A DNA stretch of 64,000 nucleotides, taken from positions 7,447,637-7,511,636 of the forward strand of contig CM072514.1 in NCBI GenBank assembly GCA_036898135.1, written 5' to 3'. The first letter of the stretch is position 1. Each line of letters starts with the position of its first letter. Both the position numbers and the translations under genes were made by a program. Below are positions 55,835 through 64,000 of this stretch, piece by piece. The notes beneath the pieces are model-generated. The model did not search any database. It worked only from the letters and a program-made list of their open reading frames with translations, and was not told where the DNA came from. Origin of the DNA: Oncomelania hupensis. Lineage: Eukaryota > Mollusca > Gastropoda > Littorinimorpha > Pomatiopsidae.

Positions 55835-57808
55835 ATGAAACGCACCAAAATTCAATGCAACAGAATAATTGCACAAGCTAAAAAGATCTATTGGACAGAA
55901 TTGTGTAAATGTGAAGTTTCAGAATCGAAAGATACATATAAGGTTTGGAAAAAAGTAAAGCAAATTAAAAATGGGTATCATCTTCAAAATTATACTCAAA
56001 AAATTGACAACAATCCCTTTCCTAGTTCTTTCGTTAAAGCTGAAGCTTTTCTTAAAAACTTTACAGAAAATAGCATTTCTTCAACACTCGATAAATCTCA
56101 GCAAAATTTTAGATTAAAAGAAGAAAATAAAGGGGATAACGAAGATCCACTCCCGAACGAAGATCATTATATAAATTCGCTTATCACATACGACGAGTTT
56201 TTAGAAGCCCTAAATACATTTAAATCTAATAAATCTGCTGTTGGTATTGATGGTATTTCTTATCAAATGTTGATCCATATGCCTGATATTTGGAAACAGT
56301 TACTTCACTCATTTTACCAAAAATGTTGGTTAAATGGAGCTCTTCCTGATATCTGGAAGAAGTCAGTTGTAATTCCAGTTCTAAAGCAAGGCAAGACAAG
56401 ATCTTCAATGGATAGTTATAGACCAATAGCATTAACTTCGCAAGTCGGCAAATTATTGGAAAAGATTATTCTTCATAGAGTGACTCACTATTGTGAAAAA
56501 AAATTCTATTTTTCCACTAACTCAAGCAGGTTTTAGGAAAGGAAGATGTACTGCGGATCACTTAGTTAAGTTAACATCTCATGTAAAAAAAAAAGTTTTC
56601 TCGCAGAAAGTCTACATTAGCAACATTTTTTGATGTACGTAAAGCATACGATAGTGTATGGCACGCACGTTTATTGTATAAATTGAAGAATATAGGAATA
56701 TCTGGAATTATGTTTCAATACTTCAAGAACTTTTTATCTCACAGATATATATGTATTCGTGTTGGCAAGATCTATTCCTCTTGTAAACAAATTGACATGG
56801 GTATTCCTCAAGGATCTATAGTTGCTCCAATTTTATTTTCTATTCTTATATATGATCTTCCAAAAGCTGTGTCCAAACACACAAATATTGTGCAATATGC
56901 AGATGATGTAGCTATTTGGGTTAATACTAATTTAAGGAAGAATACATGCAAAAGAGTTGTAAACTATGTGCAGAAGATATATCAGAACGAACTCAATAAA
57001 TTAAATGCATTTATGATAGAAAATGGTCTCCAGTAGTCTGCGGAAAAAAACTTATCTAATATTGTTTAATAATGGGGCAAATTCACATTATTTGCCTAAG
57101 TTAGAACTAAATGGAAAAGTTTTACATTCTAAGCAAAATGTAAAGTTTTTGGGTGTACATCTTACTCCAAAACTAAACTGGAACTATCATATTCAATACT
57201 TAATATCAAAAGCCAGCAAAAGATTAATTTTTTTGAAACTACTTTGTGTACAGCCATGGAGTCAAGACACAAAGACATTACTTCATTTGGCAATATCGTT
57301 AGTGAGATCTGTACTTAGTTGTGGACAAGAAGTATATTTTTCAGCATCAAAATCATTGTTGAATAAGTTGCAAAGCATTGACAGTAAAGCAGTGAAAATA
57401 GTCTTAGGGGTTCCAGTGCATTCAAGTACAATAAAATCCTATAAAGAAGCTTTATATTTTCTTGAACAACAAAAATTATCAGTAGCGAAATATGTTGTTA
57501 GAAGTTTATCAGTTTCAAATTCTGTTTCAGAGGAAATATTTATTGATGCTAATGTAGATTTCCCCAAACGAGCTAGACATTTATCTTATCTCCAACCAAT
57601 ACGAAATTATACATACGATATTTTAACAAATTGTAATATTGACATTTCTTCTATTCCTATATTACCAATTACACCTCAGATTCCGCAATGGGAGCATAGA
57701 AACACCATGTTCCATATTGATTACTCAGATACCACGAAAAGTGAAAATGTACAGTTAATTGTTACTGTTGCTAGAGAGCTTATGGAGAAACAATATTCTA
57801 ATCATTAA
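55835..57808 (+). pseudogene. I-type LINE reverse transcriptase and C-terminal region
   Basis: 55835-56536: FLEALNTFKSNKSAVGIDGI, WKKSVVIPVLKQGKTRSSMD and SYRPIALTSQVGKLLEKII. After frameshifts comes VRKAYDSVWHARLLY. 56674-57036: MGIPQGSIVAPILFSILIYD and catalytic YADDVAIW. 57023-57808: KFLGVHLTPKLNWNYHIQYL and IDSKAVKIVLGVPVHSSTIK, typical of the region between RT and RNase H in I/Jockey-type LINEs. At least three frame breaks (about 56537, 56650, 57035). Confidence 0.88.
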
Positions 57809-57814
57809 AAAATT

Positions 57815-58582
57815 TATACTGACGGCTCAGTTTTGGAAACAACACATGCTGGCGCTGGAATTGCAATTCCTGACATAAAAATTCAAAAGTCATATTATAT
57901 TGGTAAGAATATCTCAATATTTACAGCAGAATTGTATGCAATCTTTATGGCTTTAAATATTATTTGTAATTCTTCATTGGCTTTATTTAATATTCTTTTA
58001 TGTGTAGATTCAAAATCAGTTTTATATTCTTTGAAATATTGGTCATGTAAAAGGAGGACAGATATTTTATTTGAAATTGAGTATTTAATACATTATATTA
58101 TATCTAAAGATATTGGAGTATCCTTTTGTTGGATTCCTTCTCATACCTGTATTTATTGGAATAATATAGTTGATAAATTGGCTAAACGAGGATCAATGAA
58201 ATTAGGTGATACTATTACATATAATAATATAAAGCCTTCAGTATTTGAATTAATATCTTTATTAGAAAAGAATATATATTCTAATTTACCTAGCAATGGA
58301 AAGAATGAAAAATGTTCTTGTCCAAGACATTTGTGTAGAATAATTAATAAACTAAGAGTAAATTCATGGAACACCAAGTTTTCAAAAGATGTAGTTTGTA
58401 CTTGTTTACAACCAATATCTGTTAAACATCTGTTATATGAATGTCCTATTTTGGTTATGGTATATAAGGAAAAGAATATCGATGTAAATAGTCAAGAATC
58501 AATTGACATTTTGTTGCATAGTCCAGCAATGATAGATATTGCCCGAATAATTTACAAGTCTGCAGTTGGCAAGCTTCTGTAG
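57815..58582 (+). pseudogene. I-type LINE RNase H
   Basis: IYTDGSVLETTHAGAGIAIP (first Asp), IFTAELYAIFMAL (Glu), LLCVDSKSVLYSL (Asp), FCWIPSHTCIYWNNIVDKLA (last Asp). After the domain, a Cys/His-rich end: CSCPRHLC ... HLLYECPIL, a zinc-knuckle-like motif. The frame from IYTDGS is open to the TAG at 58580-58582, but a TAA at 57806 separates it from the RT. Confidence 0.9.
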
Positions 58583-59079
58583 TAATGTTAGATATTTTGT
58601 ATGATTATCGTTCAACTTTAAATTGTTATATTATATGTTTGTGTACATGCATGAGAATGGCTGTATGGTCTAAAATCACATAAGTGAAAAGACGTTAAAA
58701 TAAATTATTGAATTGAATTGAATTGAATCGAACATAACCTCAGTGAGACTCTTTGCGTTTAATTCTCTCTGTCGACGGTGACTGGGATTCTTTATAATGT
58801 GTTAATGTGAGTGGTGTGTAATTCACGTATTAGCCCTACGAAGTACGTGAGTACAAAAACTAATTGTATTTTTTCTATTTTTGATTGATAATATTCTGTG
58901 CTGGTGTAAATTTTGTTGATTCATGTTTACAGTTAATAGAGTGGTGTGACAACATAGTTCATTCTTGTGAGTTAGAGAAGTGTGAGACGAGAGGACACGC
59001 AGATTATCCACGCACGCATACACGCAGTCTTGATATACCCCTTTTCGTTACAAAAGAAGCAAGTGCGGTCTTTCCTGGA

Positions 59080-59581
59080 TGTAAACTTCGAGTGCTTGCC
59101 CCGTCAGAAGTGCACTGAGTCGAATCGCCCAGTCTCGAGGTTGCCAGTTAGAGCTTTCGGCAAACCTTTCGAATCTCGCCAGATAACTGTCGATCTGGTC
59201 CTTCCCGTCGACGAAGGCTGGCAATTTTGGAGCCATGTGGTCGCTGATGACTTGTGGCGCATGCTGATTGTTTTGAATACGCACCAGCTCTAGCTGGAGC
59301 TGACGCTCAGCTTCTCTTTCTTGTCGCTGCTCTTCTCTTTCTTCACGCCGCTCTTCTAATTCTCTTTCTTCTCGGCGACGCTGTTCTTCCTTTTCTTCTC
59401 GGCGTCGCTGTTCTTCTAATTCTCTTTCTTCACGGCGACGCTGCTCTTCTTTTTCTAGACGCTTCTCTTCTAATTCTCTTTCTCTTTCTTCACGCCATAT
59501 TCTCTCTTGAGACTTGACGTACTCCGTCAGCTGTTTGCCTTTTAGACTTAGTTCAACCCCTTTCTGCCAGAAGTCAGCCAT
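59080..59581 (-). pseudogene. Gypsy Gag N-terminal part, coiled coil plus capsid-like region
   Basis: Begins MADFWQKGVELSLKGKQLTE. Residues ~28-95 are almost wholly Arg, Glu and Gln in heptad-like REERELEE/QRRREEKEE repeats, a long charged coiled coil. Then APKLPAFVDGKDQIDSYLAR, FERFAESSNWQPRDWAIRLS and ALLTGQALEVY, a motif shared by Gypsy Gag proteins and SCAN-type domains. The fragment ends one codon after LEVY. Gag would assemble the particle. Start chosen at the Met about 550 bp after the LTR. Confidence 0.8.
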
Positions 59582-60118
59582 TTTGATGCTTTTCTGGAAA
59601 GTTCTATTCTGGAAAGTTCTTTTCTGGAAAGTTCTTTTCTGGAAAGTTCTTTTCTGGAAGGTTCTTCTTCTAGAAAGTTCTTGACTGTGCTGTACCTTTC
59701 TAGACTGTTCTAGAACAGCACGCTTTCTGCAGTAGCGCTTGTCACTAGTCGCCTTCGCTGACGCAGGCCCCGCTGTCCTCGTCGTATGCGACGCTGCACC
59801 ACGCTGGTGTTGATGTATGCGCTCCTGTGCTGAAGTAGACGCGACGTCCGCTCGTCGCTCTCTGTAATACTGGCGATGTAGCTCCTAGACTGTCCCTCGA
59901 CGTAGTCTTGCGGCAGCCACGTAGTCCCGATCTGTTGTTCGCTCACGAAGCAACTCTTCAGCGACTACACGCCCTTGCAGTCAACCCGAATCTATTGGAT
60001 GTAGTCCCAGTATGTTAGCCCCTCCCGACGCAACTTGTTGGCGGCTACCCTCGATGACTGCCTCTCGTAACGTTGACTCGCTTGTTGTAGCAGTTGAACC
60101 CTTGGCTATGGCGTGAAT

Positions 60119-60134
60119 CGCGGCTTGACCCCCA
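60119..60134 (-). promoter_or_regulatory. Putative tRNA primer-binding site
   Basis: On -, three T's after the LTR terminus (tgtaaca) comes tgggggtcaagccgcg. It begins with TGG as a complement of tRNA CCA ends. Position and start fit a PBS; the tRNA is not identified. Confidence 0.5.
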
Positions 60135-60137
60135 AAA

Positions 60138-60758
60138 TGTTACACTCGATATGATGTTGGAGTTTTTCTATCAGTATCTGATTCAGCCCCAATGCTGAAT
60201 TCCTGATAAGGTGTAACTCAGATTCGTTTATCCACGCAGCCTGCTCACTCAGCAACAAGACACGGAGTCGACGTATGAAGTTTTCCACTTTTATTCAGCA
60301 CACATCAACAACTGCATACAATCGCCTTTTCACTCTCAACTTTTTACTTTCCAACTCACTATCAACAACTATCCACAACAACACACAGAGCATCGAATAT
60401 ATAATTTTTTCTCTAGTCCAGAACAAGGTGGAACGATCTCGTTTGACGCAATTTACCAATCGCTTTAAACTTCGTCATCACTGTCTTACGTCATATATAT
60501 TTCTTCTCCTTCCGGGAACGTACTCAACTTTCTACATTTATCGGGAAATTTCCATCGACAGTAAATAAGCAGAGCTAGAGAATTCTCCACCAATATCGAC
60601 TAACGAAAATTATCAACGTTATACAAAGCCTCTCCTAACAACAATGCAAACTCAAAACAAAGGTAAATAAACTCCATCATTGAATACTTTGCAAATCGAA
60701 ACGATTAGATCTATCGTGCGCGCTTCAGACATACTATCGTTCGCGTTTCAACGTAACA
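60138..60758 (-). repeat. LTR of the inverted Gypsy fragment
   Basis: 621 bp, tgttacgttgaaacgcg ... atatcgagtgtaaca on -. It includes aataaaa about 150 bp before the 3' end and cttgttgctgagtgagcagg, as in the GYP-1 LTR. Similarity to 62100-62681 extends along its full length. Confidence 0.85.
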
Positions 60759-60763
60759 CTGGA

Positions 60764-61318
60764 ATTTGACTGGGGTATTATAGGGAGTTTGTACCGAACT
60801 ACTCAGCCATCACATCACCTTTGTCGGACCTGGTGCGAAAGGCTGTCCTTACCAAGTGCAGTAAGGACCGTCTCAGGAGACGGCATACCAGACTGTGCGA
60901 CCTCCTTTCGAAGGATCCGTTGCCACGACTGCCCGACACTTCCAAGGAATTAATCTTAAGAACAGACGCGACGGACGAAGGCATCGGCGCCATACTGATG
61001 CAAGAACACGAAGGGAAACTAGTTCCGGTCAGTTACGCCAGCAAAAAACTGTCGAGGGCCGAGAAAAATTATTCGACTATGGAGAAAGAGTGCCTCGCCA
61101 TCATATGGGGAATCCGGAAGTTCGAACTGTACCTTCAAGGAGTGAAGTTCGTGCTACAGACTGATCACAAGCCGCTAACCTACTTGAACTCTGCCAAGTT
61201 TGTGAACAGTCGCATCATGAGATGGGCTATGTACTTGCAGAACTTTAACATGCGAGTAGAATCTTTTAAAGGATCAGACAATGTTGGTGCGGACTTTCTC
61301 AGCAGAGTGTGTGAGTAA
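60764..61318 (+). pseudogene. Gypsy RT thumb/connection and RNase H (GYP-1, unit 2)
   Basis: Starts GYYREFVPNYSAITSPLSDL (end of RT), then RNase H: LILRTDATDEGIGAILMQEH (Asp), VSYASKKLSRAEKNYSTMEK with ECLAIIWGIRKFELYL (Glu), FVLQTDHKPLTYLNSAKF (Asp) and GSDNVGADFLSRVCE (last Asp), then TAA/TGA context with a stop at 61316. This part is open throughout. No integrase follows, supporting the integrase-before-RT order. Confidence 0.9.
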
Positions 61319-61439
61319 AGAATATTGACAGTATCCAGACAGACTGAAATAAGTTTTAATTCTGGACTTTGTTTGCGCATTGCGTCTCAACGTTGTTGAA
61401 AGAAATTAAGTATATATAAGCAACAAAAACACTAGTTAG

Positions 61440-62085
61440 CGCATGCATTCTGTCTAGATTGGATTATTGTAATTCACTCCTTGTAGGTTGCACACAGAAA
61501 GTCCTTAGACCTCTTCAGCAAGTCCAAAACTCTGCAGCTAAACTCATCTTCAAAGCACGGAAATCACAGCACTGCACGCCTCTTTTTCAAGAGCTACACT
61601 GGCTCCCAATTGAACAACGAATTAAATATAAAACCTCATGTCTCTGCTACCACATCATCTCTGGAACTGCTCCTAGCTATCTTTCCGAACTTTTGACTGT
61701 CTATGTTCCTTCTCGGTCTCTCCGCTCCTCTGCAGATGAAAGGATGTTCCGTGTACCAGAATACCACAGGGTGAGACACGGTGGTAGAGCTTTCAGTTTC
61801 TTCTCCGTTCAGACCTGGAACTCGCTACCTCGGTCCGTCCGTCACAGTCCTTCATTAGCGTCTTTTAAAACGAACTTGAAGACGCATCTTTTTAGAGAGG
61901 CCTTTTCTTAGGCGCCATGAGTGAGTGTTGTTAGTTATTTTTGGTGTTGAGATGTATATGTGGTTGTGTGTTATTAACCAATGTACGCATGTTGTGTTTA
62001 CATTTGTTTGTGTAAAGCGCTTTGTGATTTTGGAAAGCGCTATATAAATTGCCTGTTATTATTATTATTATTTTATATTTCTTCT
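61440..62085 (+). mobile_element. CR1-like LINE 3' end between RNase H and the 3' LTR
   Basis: SRLDYCNSLLVGCTQKVLRP, LQQVQNSAAKLIFKARKSQH, CTPLFQELHWLPIEQRIKYK, VYVPSRSLRSSADERMF, FSVQTWNSLPRSVRHSPSLA and KTNLKTHLFREAFS-stop (61911). The 3' UTR has the hairpin region aaagcgctatataaatt and an (ATT)n tail at 62057-62071. This C-terminal RT frame is intact, which suggests a recent insertion. Heavily 5' truncated. Confidence 0.88.
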
Positions 62086-62099
62086 TGTGTAGGGGGTTA

Positions 62100-62681
62100 T
62101 GTTACATTTGCGACGCACACGATAGTACGTGTGATACGCGCACGATAGATCCGATCGTTTTGTTTTGCAAAGCATTCAATAACAGAGTGTATTGACCTTT
62201 GATTTGATTTTGCGTTGTTGTTAGAAGAAGCTTGGTATAATATTGATAATTTTCCTTGGTCGAAAATATTGGAGAATTCTATAGGGTTGCTTGTTTACTA
62301 TCGATCGAAGCATCTAGATAGATCCACTAGAAGCTGAGAGATTCTTTTATGATATAATGTAGAAAGCTGTATGACGTAAGACAGTGATGACGAAGTTTAT
62401 TTTGATTGGTTGTAATTGCATCACGCTGGAATGTTTTAACGTTATCTGGAGTATAGAAAAACTATATAATTGATGCACTGTGTCTGAAAGGAGAATATGG
62501 AAAAAGCGATTGTATGCAGTTGTTGATGAATGCTAAATAAAGTTGGAAAACTTCATATGACGACTCCTGCCTTGTTGCTGAGTGAGCAGGTTGCGGGGAA
62601 AACCAATCTGGGGAACACTTATCAGGATTCAAGCATCGGGGCTGAATCAACTACTCATAAAAACGAACAATGAGTTTAACA
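62100..62681 (+). repeat. GYP-1 3' LTR, complete
   Basis: 582 bp, tgttacatttgcgac ... tgagtttaaca, preceded by a purine stretch (taggggg) suitable as the plus-strand primer. Contains ctaaataaag near 62533. It abuts LINE-A endonuclease at 62682, the same junction as at 20048/20049 and 36745/36746. Confidence 0.88.
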
Positions 62682-63430
62682 GGTGGTCACGGTGTTGACA
62701 TTTACTTCACTGGCTCCCAAAACGAGCAGTGGTGCAAATTTCCCTCCAATTGTGGCTTGAAATATTTCTGCCACCTCCGGGTCTTGCAGTTTGTCCAGGT
62801 CGAACTTCAGTCTAGTGCACTTTGCTGTGTTTACTCTCTTCAAGTGGAGCCGGAAAGACATCATCACCAGAACGTGGTCATTTCCGATGTCTGCTCCTGG
62901 AAAAGTGCGTGTCCTGCCAATGTTGATGCTTGATCTGAAGCGTGTCTTGACCATGATGTAATCGATCTGGTTGTGATGCTCCCCGCCGGGACTGTGCCAT
63001 GTCCATCATCTGGGTGTTTTGTGGAGACCAAGCGTGTTTGCCAGTACCAGATTGTTGTATCTGGCAAACTCCAAGAGTCTCATGCCCCTGTCATTTGTCT
63101 CGTTGTTGCAGTGGGGTCCACATGTGTCCCCCCAGTTGTGATGCGCATCTTGGCCAACCTTGGCATTCCAGTCGCCTTGCACTATGAATATGTCCTTCTT
63201 TGGCACTTGGTCAAGGACAGGCTGTAGATTTTCATAGAAATCCTCCACTTCGCTGTCGTCATAGTCTGATGTTGGGGCATAGGCCTGGATGATGGTGATG
63301 TTGAAAGGGGCTGCTCTCAGACGGGTGGTAATGAGTCTACTAGAGACTGGGCGGCAACCCATGACAGTGGATAGAATGTGTAGAATGCTCTGATGTTTAC
63401 ACACCAATCGGAGACCCATCAGTTCTAGCA
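62682..63430 (-). pseudogene. LINE-A endonuclease, inverted part (unit 3)
   Basis: Read on -: VMGCRPVSSRLITTRLRAAP, FNITIIQAYAPTSDYDDSEV, VQGDWNAKVGQDAHHNWG, CGPHCNNETNDRGMRLLEFA, YIMVKTRFRSSINIGRTRTF and FPGADIGNDHVLVMM. The least damaged endonuclease in the window: no poly-C expansion, and it keeps the RLRAAPFN segment deleted in units 1 and 2. Truncated by the LTR at its C-terminal side. Confidence 0.88.
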
Positions 63431-63588
63431 TGTCCAGAGAACACAGAAGAAGAAGACAACCTTCTAATTCTCCCAGAAGTTGAGGCAGCAGTGCAATCGC
63501 TGAAGAAAGGGAAGTCAGCGGGAGTGGACAACATCCCCGCGAAACTGCTTCAAGCAAGAGGAGAAGCGATGATTGACGCCCTCTCCCA
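63431..63588 (+). pseudogene. LINE-A RT start (unit 3), truncated
   Basis: LILPEVEAAVQSLKKGKSA, then GVDNIPAKLLQARGEAMIDA and LSHA, head to head with the endonuclease. Similarity to the other units ends near 63588, which is the right edge of the array as seen here. Confidence 0.8.
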
Positions 63589-64000
63589 CGCCTGTTTCTT
63601 TTTGTACTGAACCTGACCTCTGAGAGAGAGAGCATTGTGCTAATTTTAGCGCGCTAGCGGCCCATCCTGGCAGCACAGCTGCAGAAACTCCCCTCCCAAA
63701 CGCGCCAACGCACTCTAGAACAAAGCTCTGGCGCTATATGGAGTACTAGTCCAGTGGATATCATTCTCTATATTTGTGCTATAGAATTGATTTTTATGTG
63801 AAATATCCTTTGTATTGTGGTACTTCTTTTGCATTTTAGTTACTTTCATATCTGTGTTTTGTGTTAGCATAAAGTAAACCTCAACATTCGATTTCGTTTG
63901 TGTTATATTTAAGTCGATTTTGACCATGTGTACTGATCGTGCACTGCACTTGAACACGACCGGCTTTGGCGAATTCGAGTAGTGTGTACGTGTATACGCG
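63589..64000. other. Unique sequence right of the array
   Basis: No match to the rest of the window. It has a GAGA run at 63620-63630 and a GC-richer part (63640-63740). The open - frame at 63715-63957 looks like nothing known. I see no gene, terminal repeat or RNA. Confidence 0.5.

Larger units (their letters stand above)
54674..58725 (+). mobile_element. I-type LINE, nearly full length, nested in LTR-X
   Basis: About 4.05 kb with an exact 12-bp target duplication AATCGAACATAA (54662-54673 and 58726-58737) and a tail of AATTG repeats. Order: endonuclease, RT, C-terminal domain, RNase H, 3' UTR. No ORF1 precedes the endonuclease, so it may be 5' truncated. It lies between the purine tract and the tctctctgtcgacggtga segment of LTR-X; the unit 1 LTR-X lacks it (site near 23885-23892). 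Confidence 0.93.
52908..59052 (+). mobile_element. Solo LTR-X (unit 2), with nested SINE and I-type LINE
   Basis: tgtcacgg at 52908 and cgttaca ending at 59052. aaag flanks both sides (52904-52907 and 59053-59056; the fifth base differs). Removing the I-type LINE and SINE leaves roughly 1.6 kb, aligned with the unit 1 LTR-X along its length (start, tctgcaggtatatat, purine tract, tctctctgtcgacggtgac, end). It is inserted in the Gypsy RT frame, a different site from the unit 1 LTR-X, so these are two independent insertions. Confidence 0.85.
59080..60758 (-). mobile_element. Inverted LTR-gag fragment of a related Gypsy element
   Basis: Flanked by ctgga on both sides (59075-59079 and 60759-60763), a candidate 5-bp target duplication inside GYP-1 RT (FLG...GYYREF). 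Read on -: a complete LTR (60758-60138), a putative primer-binding site, a leader, and the start of gag, which ends abruptly at 59080. The second LTR is missing. The LTR resembles the GYP-1 LTR (62100-62681) but is clearly diverged. Confidence 0.8.
49441..62681 (+). mobile_element. GYP-1, the most complete Gmr1-like Gypsy copy (unit 2)
   Basis: Order on +: pre-integrase segment, integrase (split by LTR-Y), RT (52130-52907, resumed 59053-59079 and 60764 onward), RNase H ending in a stop at 61316-61318, then a CR1-like insertion, a polypurine stretch (taggggg, about 62090-62096) and a complete 3' LTR (62100-62681). The protein ends right after RNase H, as expected if integrase lies upstream of RT. 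Nested inside are LTR-Y, LTR-X (itself with SINE and I-type LINE), an inverted LTR-gag fragment and a CR1-like 3' end. The 5' LTR, gag and protease are not present. Confidence 0.85.

Noticed and set aside
59254..59517. Hydrophobic + strand frame rich in Leu/Phe/Ala suggesting a membrane protein
   Set aside because: Antisense of the Arg/Glu coiled coil of gag.

Overview
The window is a piece of a eukaryotic, animal-type genome. It has no bacterial operons, rRNA or CRISPR. It is AT-rich intronic DNA packed with nested transposable elements: several non-LTR retrotransposon families, Ty3/Gypsy LTR elements, hAT DNA transposons, a Helitron and a SINE. The element mixture and a calcium-binding EGF exon suggest a marine invertebrate, perhaps a mollusc or another lophotrochozoan. 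That assignment is inference.

The dominant structure is a tandem array of a composite unit. Unit 0 runs from about 1780 to 20048, unit 1 from 20049 to 36745, unit 2 from 36746 to 62681, and a fragment of unit 3 from 62682 to 63588. The shared order in a unit is: LINE-A (inverted endonuclease part on -, then reverse transcriptase on +, GGATA tail); an intron carrying a cbEGF exon; a CR1/L2-like LINE (CR1-a, -) split by another LINE (LINE-B, +); hAT-1; a hairpin plus trinucleotide repeat; a second LINE-A copy (-) split by another CR1-like 3' end (CR1-c); and a Gypsy element (GYP-1) whose integrase precedes its reverse transcriptase and is interrupted by a solo LTR (LTR-Y). GYP-1 ends in its 3' LTR, which directly abuts the endonuclease of the next LINE-A. 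The only host coding sequence I can support is the cbEGF exon (4892-5014 and 26795-26917, plus a partial copy at 26716-26747). It has consensus splice sites and 1-1 phase, so the array looks like a multi-EGF gene expanded by tandem duplication of one exon with its introns.

The units then diverged by private insertions. Many can be proved inside the window because a paralogous unit keeps the empty site. Unit 0 has hAT-N2 (11140-13689, 8-bp TSD). Units 1 and 2 share an L2-like LINE end that unit 0 lacks. Unit 1 has a 1.9-kb solo LTR (LTR-X, 22444-24314, 5-bp TSD) and a Helitron (25202-26569, A^T target). Unit 2 keeps the RT and RNase H of GYP-1, but these are split by a second LTR-X that holds a SINE and a nearly full-length I-type LINE (54674-58725, 12-bp TSD), and by an inverted LTR-gag fragment (59080-60758). 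Unit 2 has lost the EGF exon, and unit 1 has lost hAT-1.

All transposon genes seen carry stops, frameshifts or deletions, so none looks autonomous here. The most unusual signal is a sharply bounded run of A-to-G changes in the 3' coding part of the + strand LINE-A copies. The first ~1.5 kb is the end of another I-type LINE; the last ~0.4 kb is unique sequence where I see nothing recognisable.
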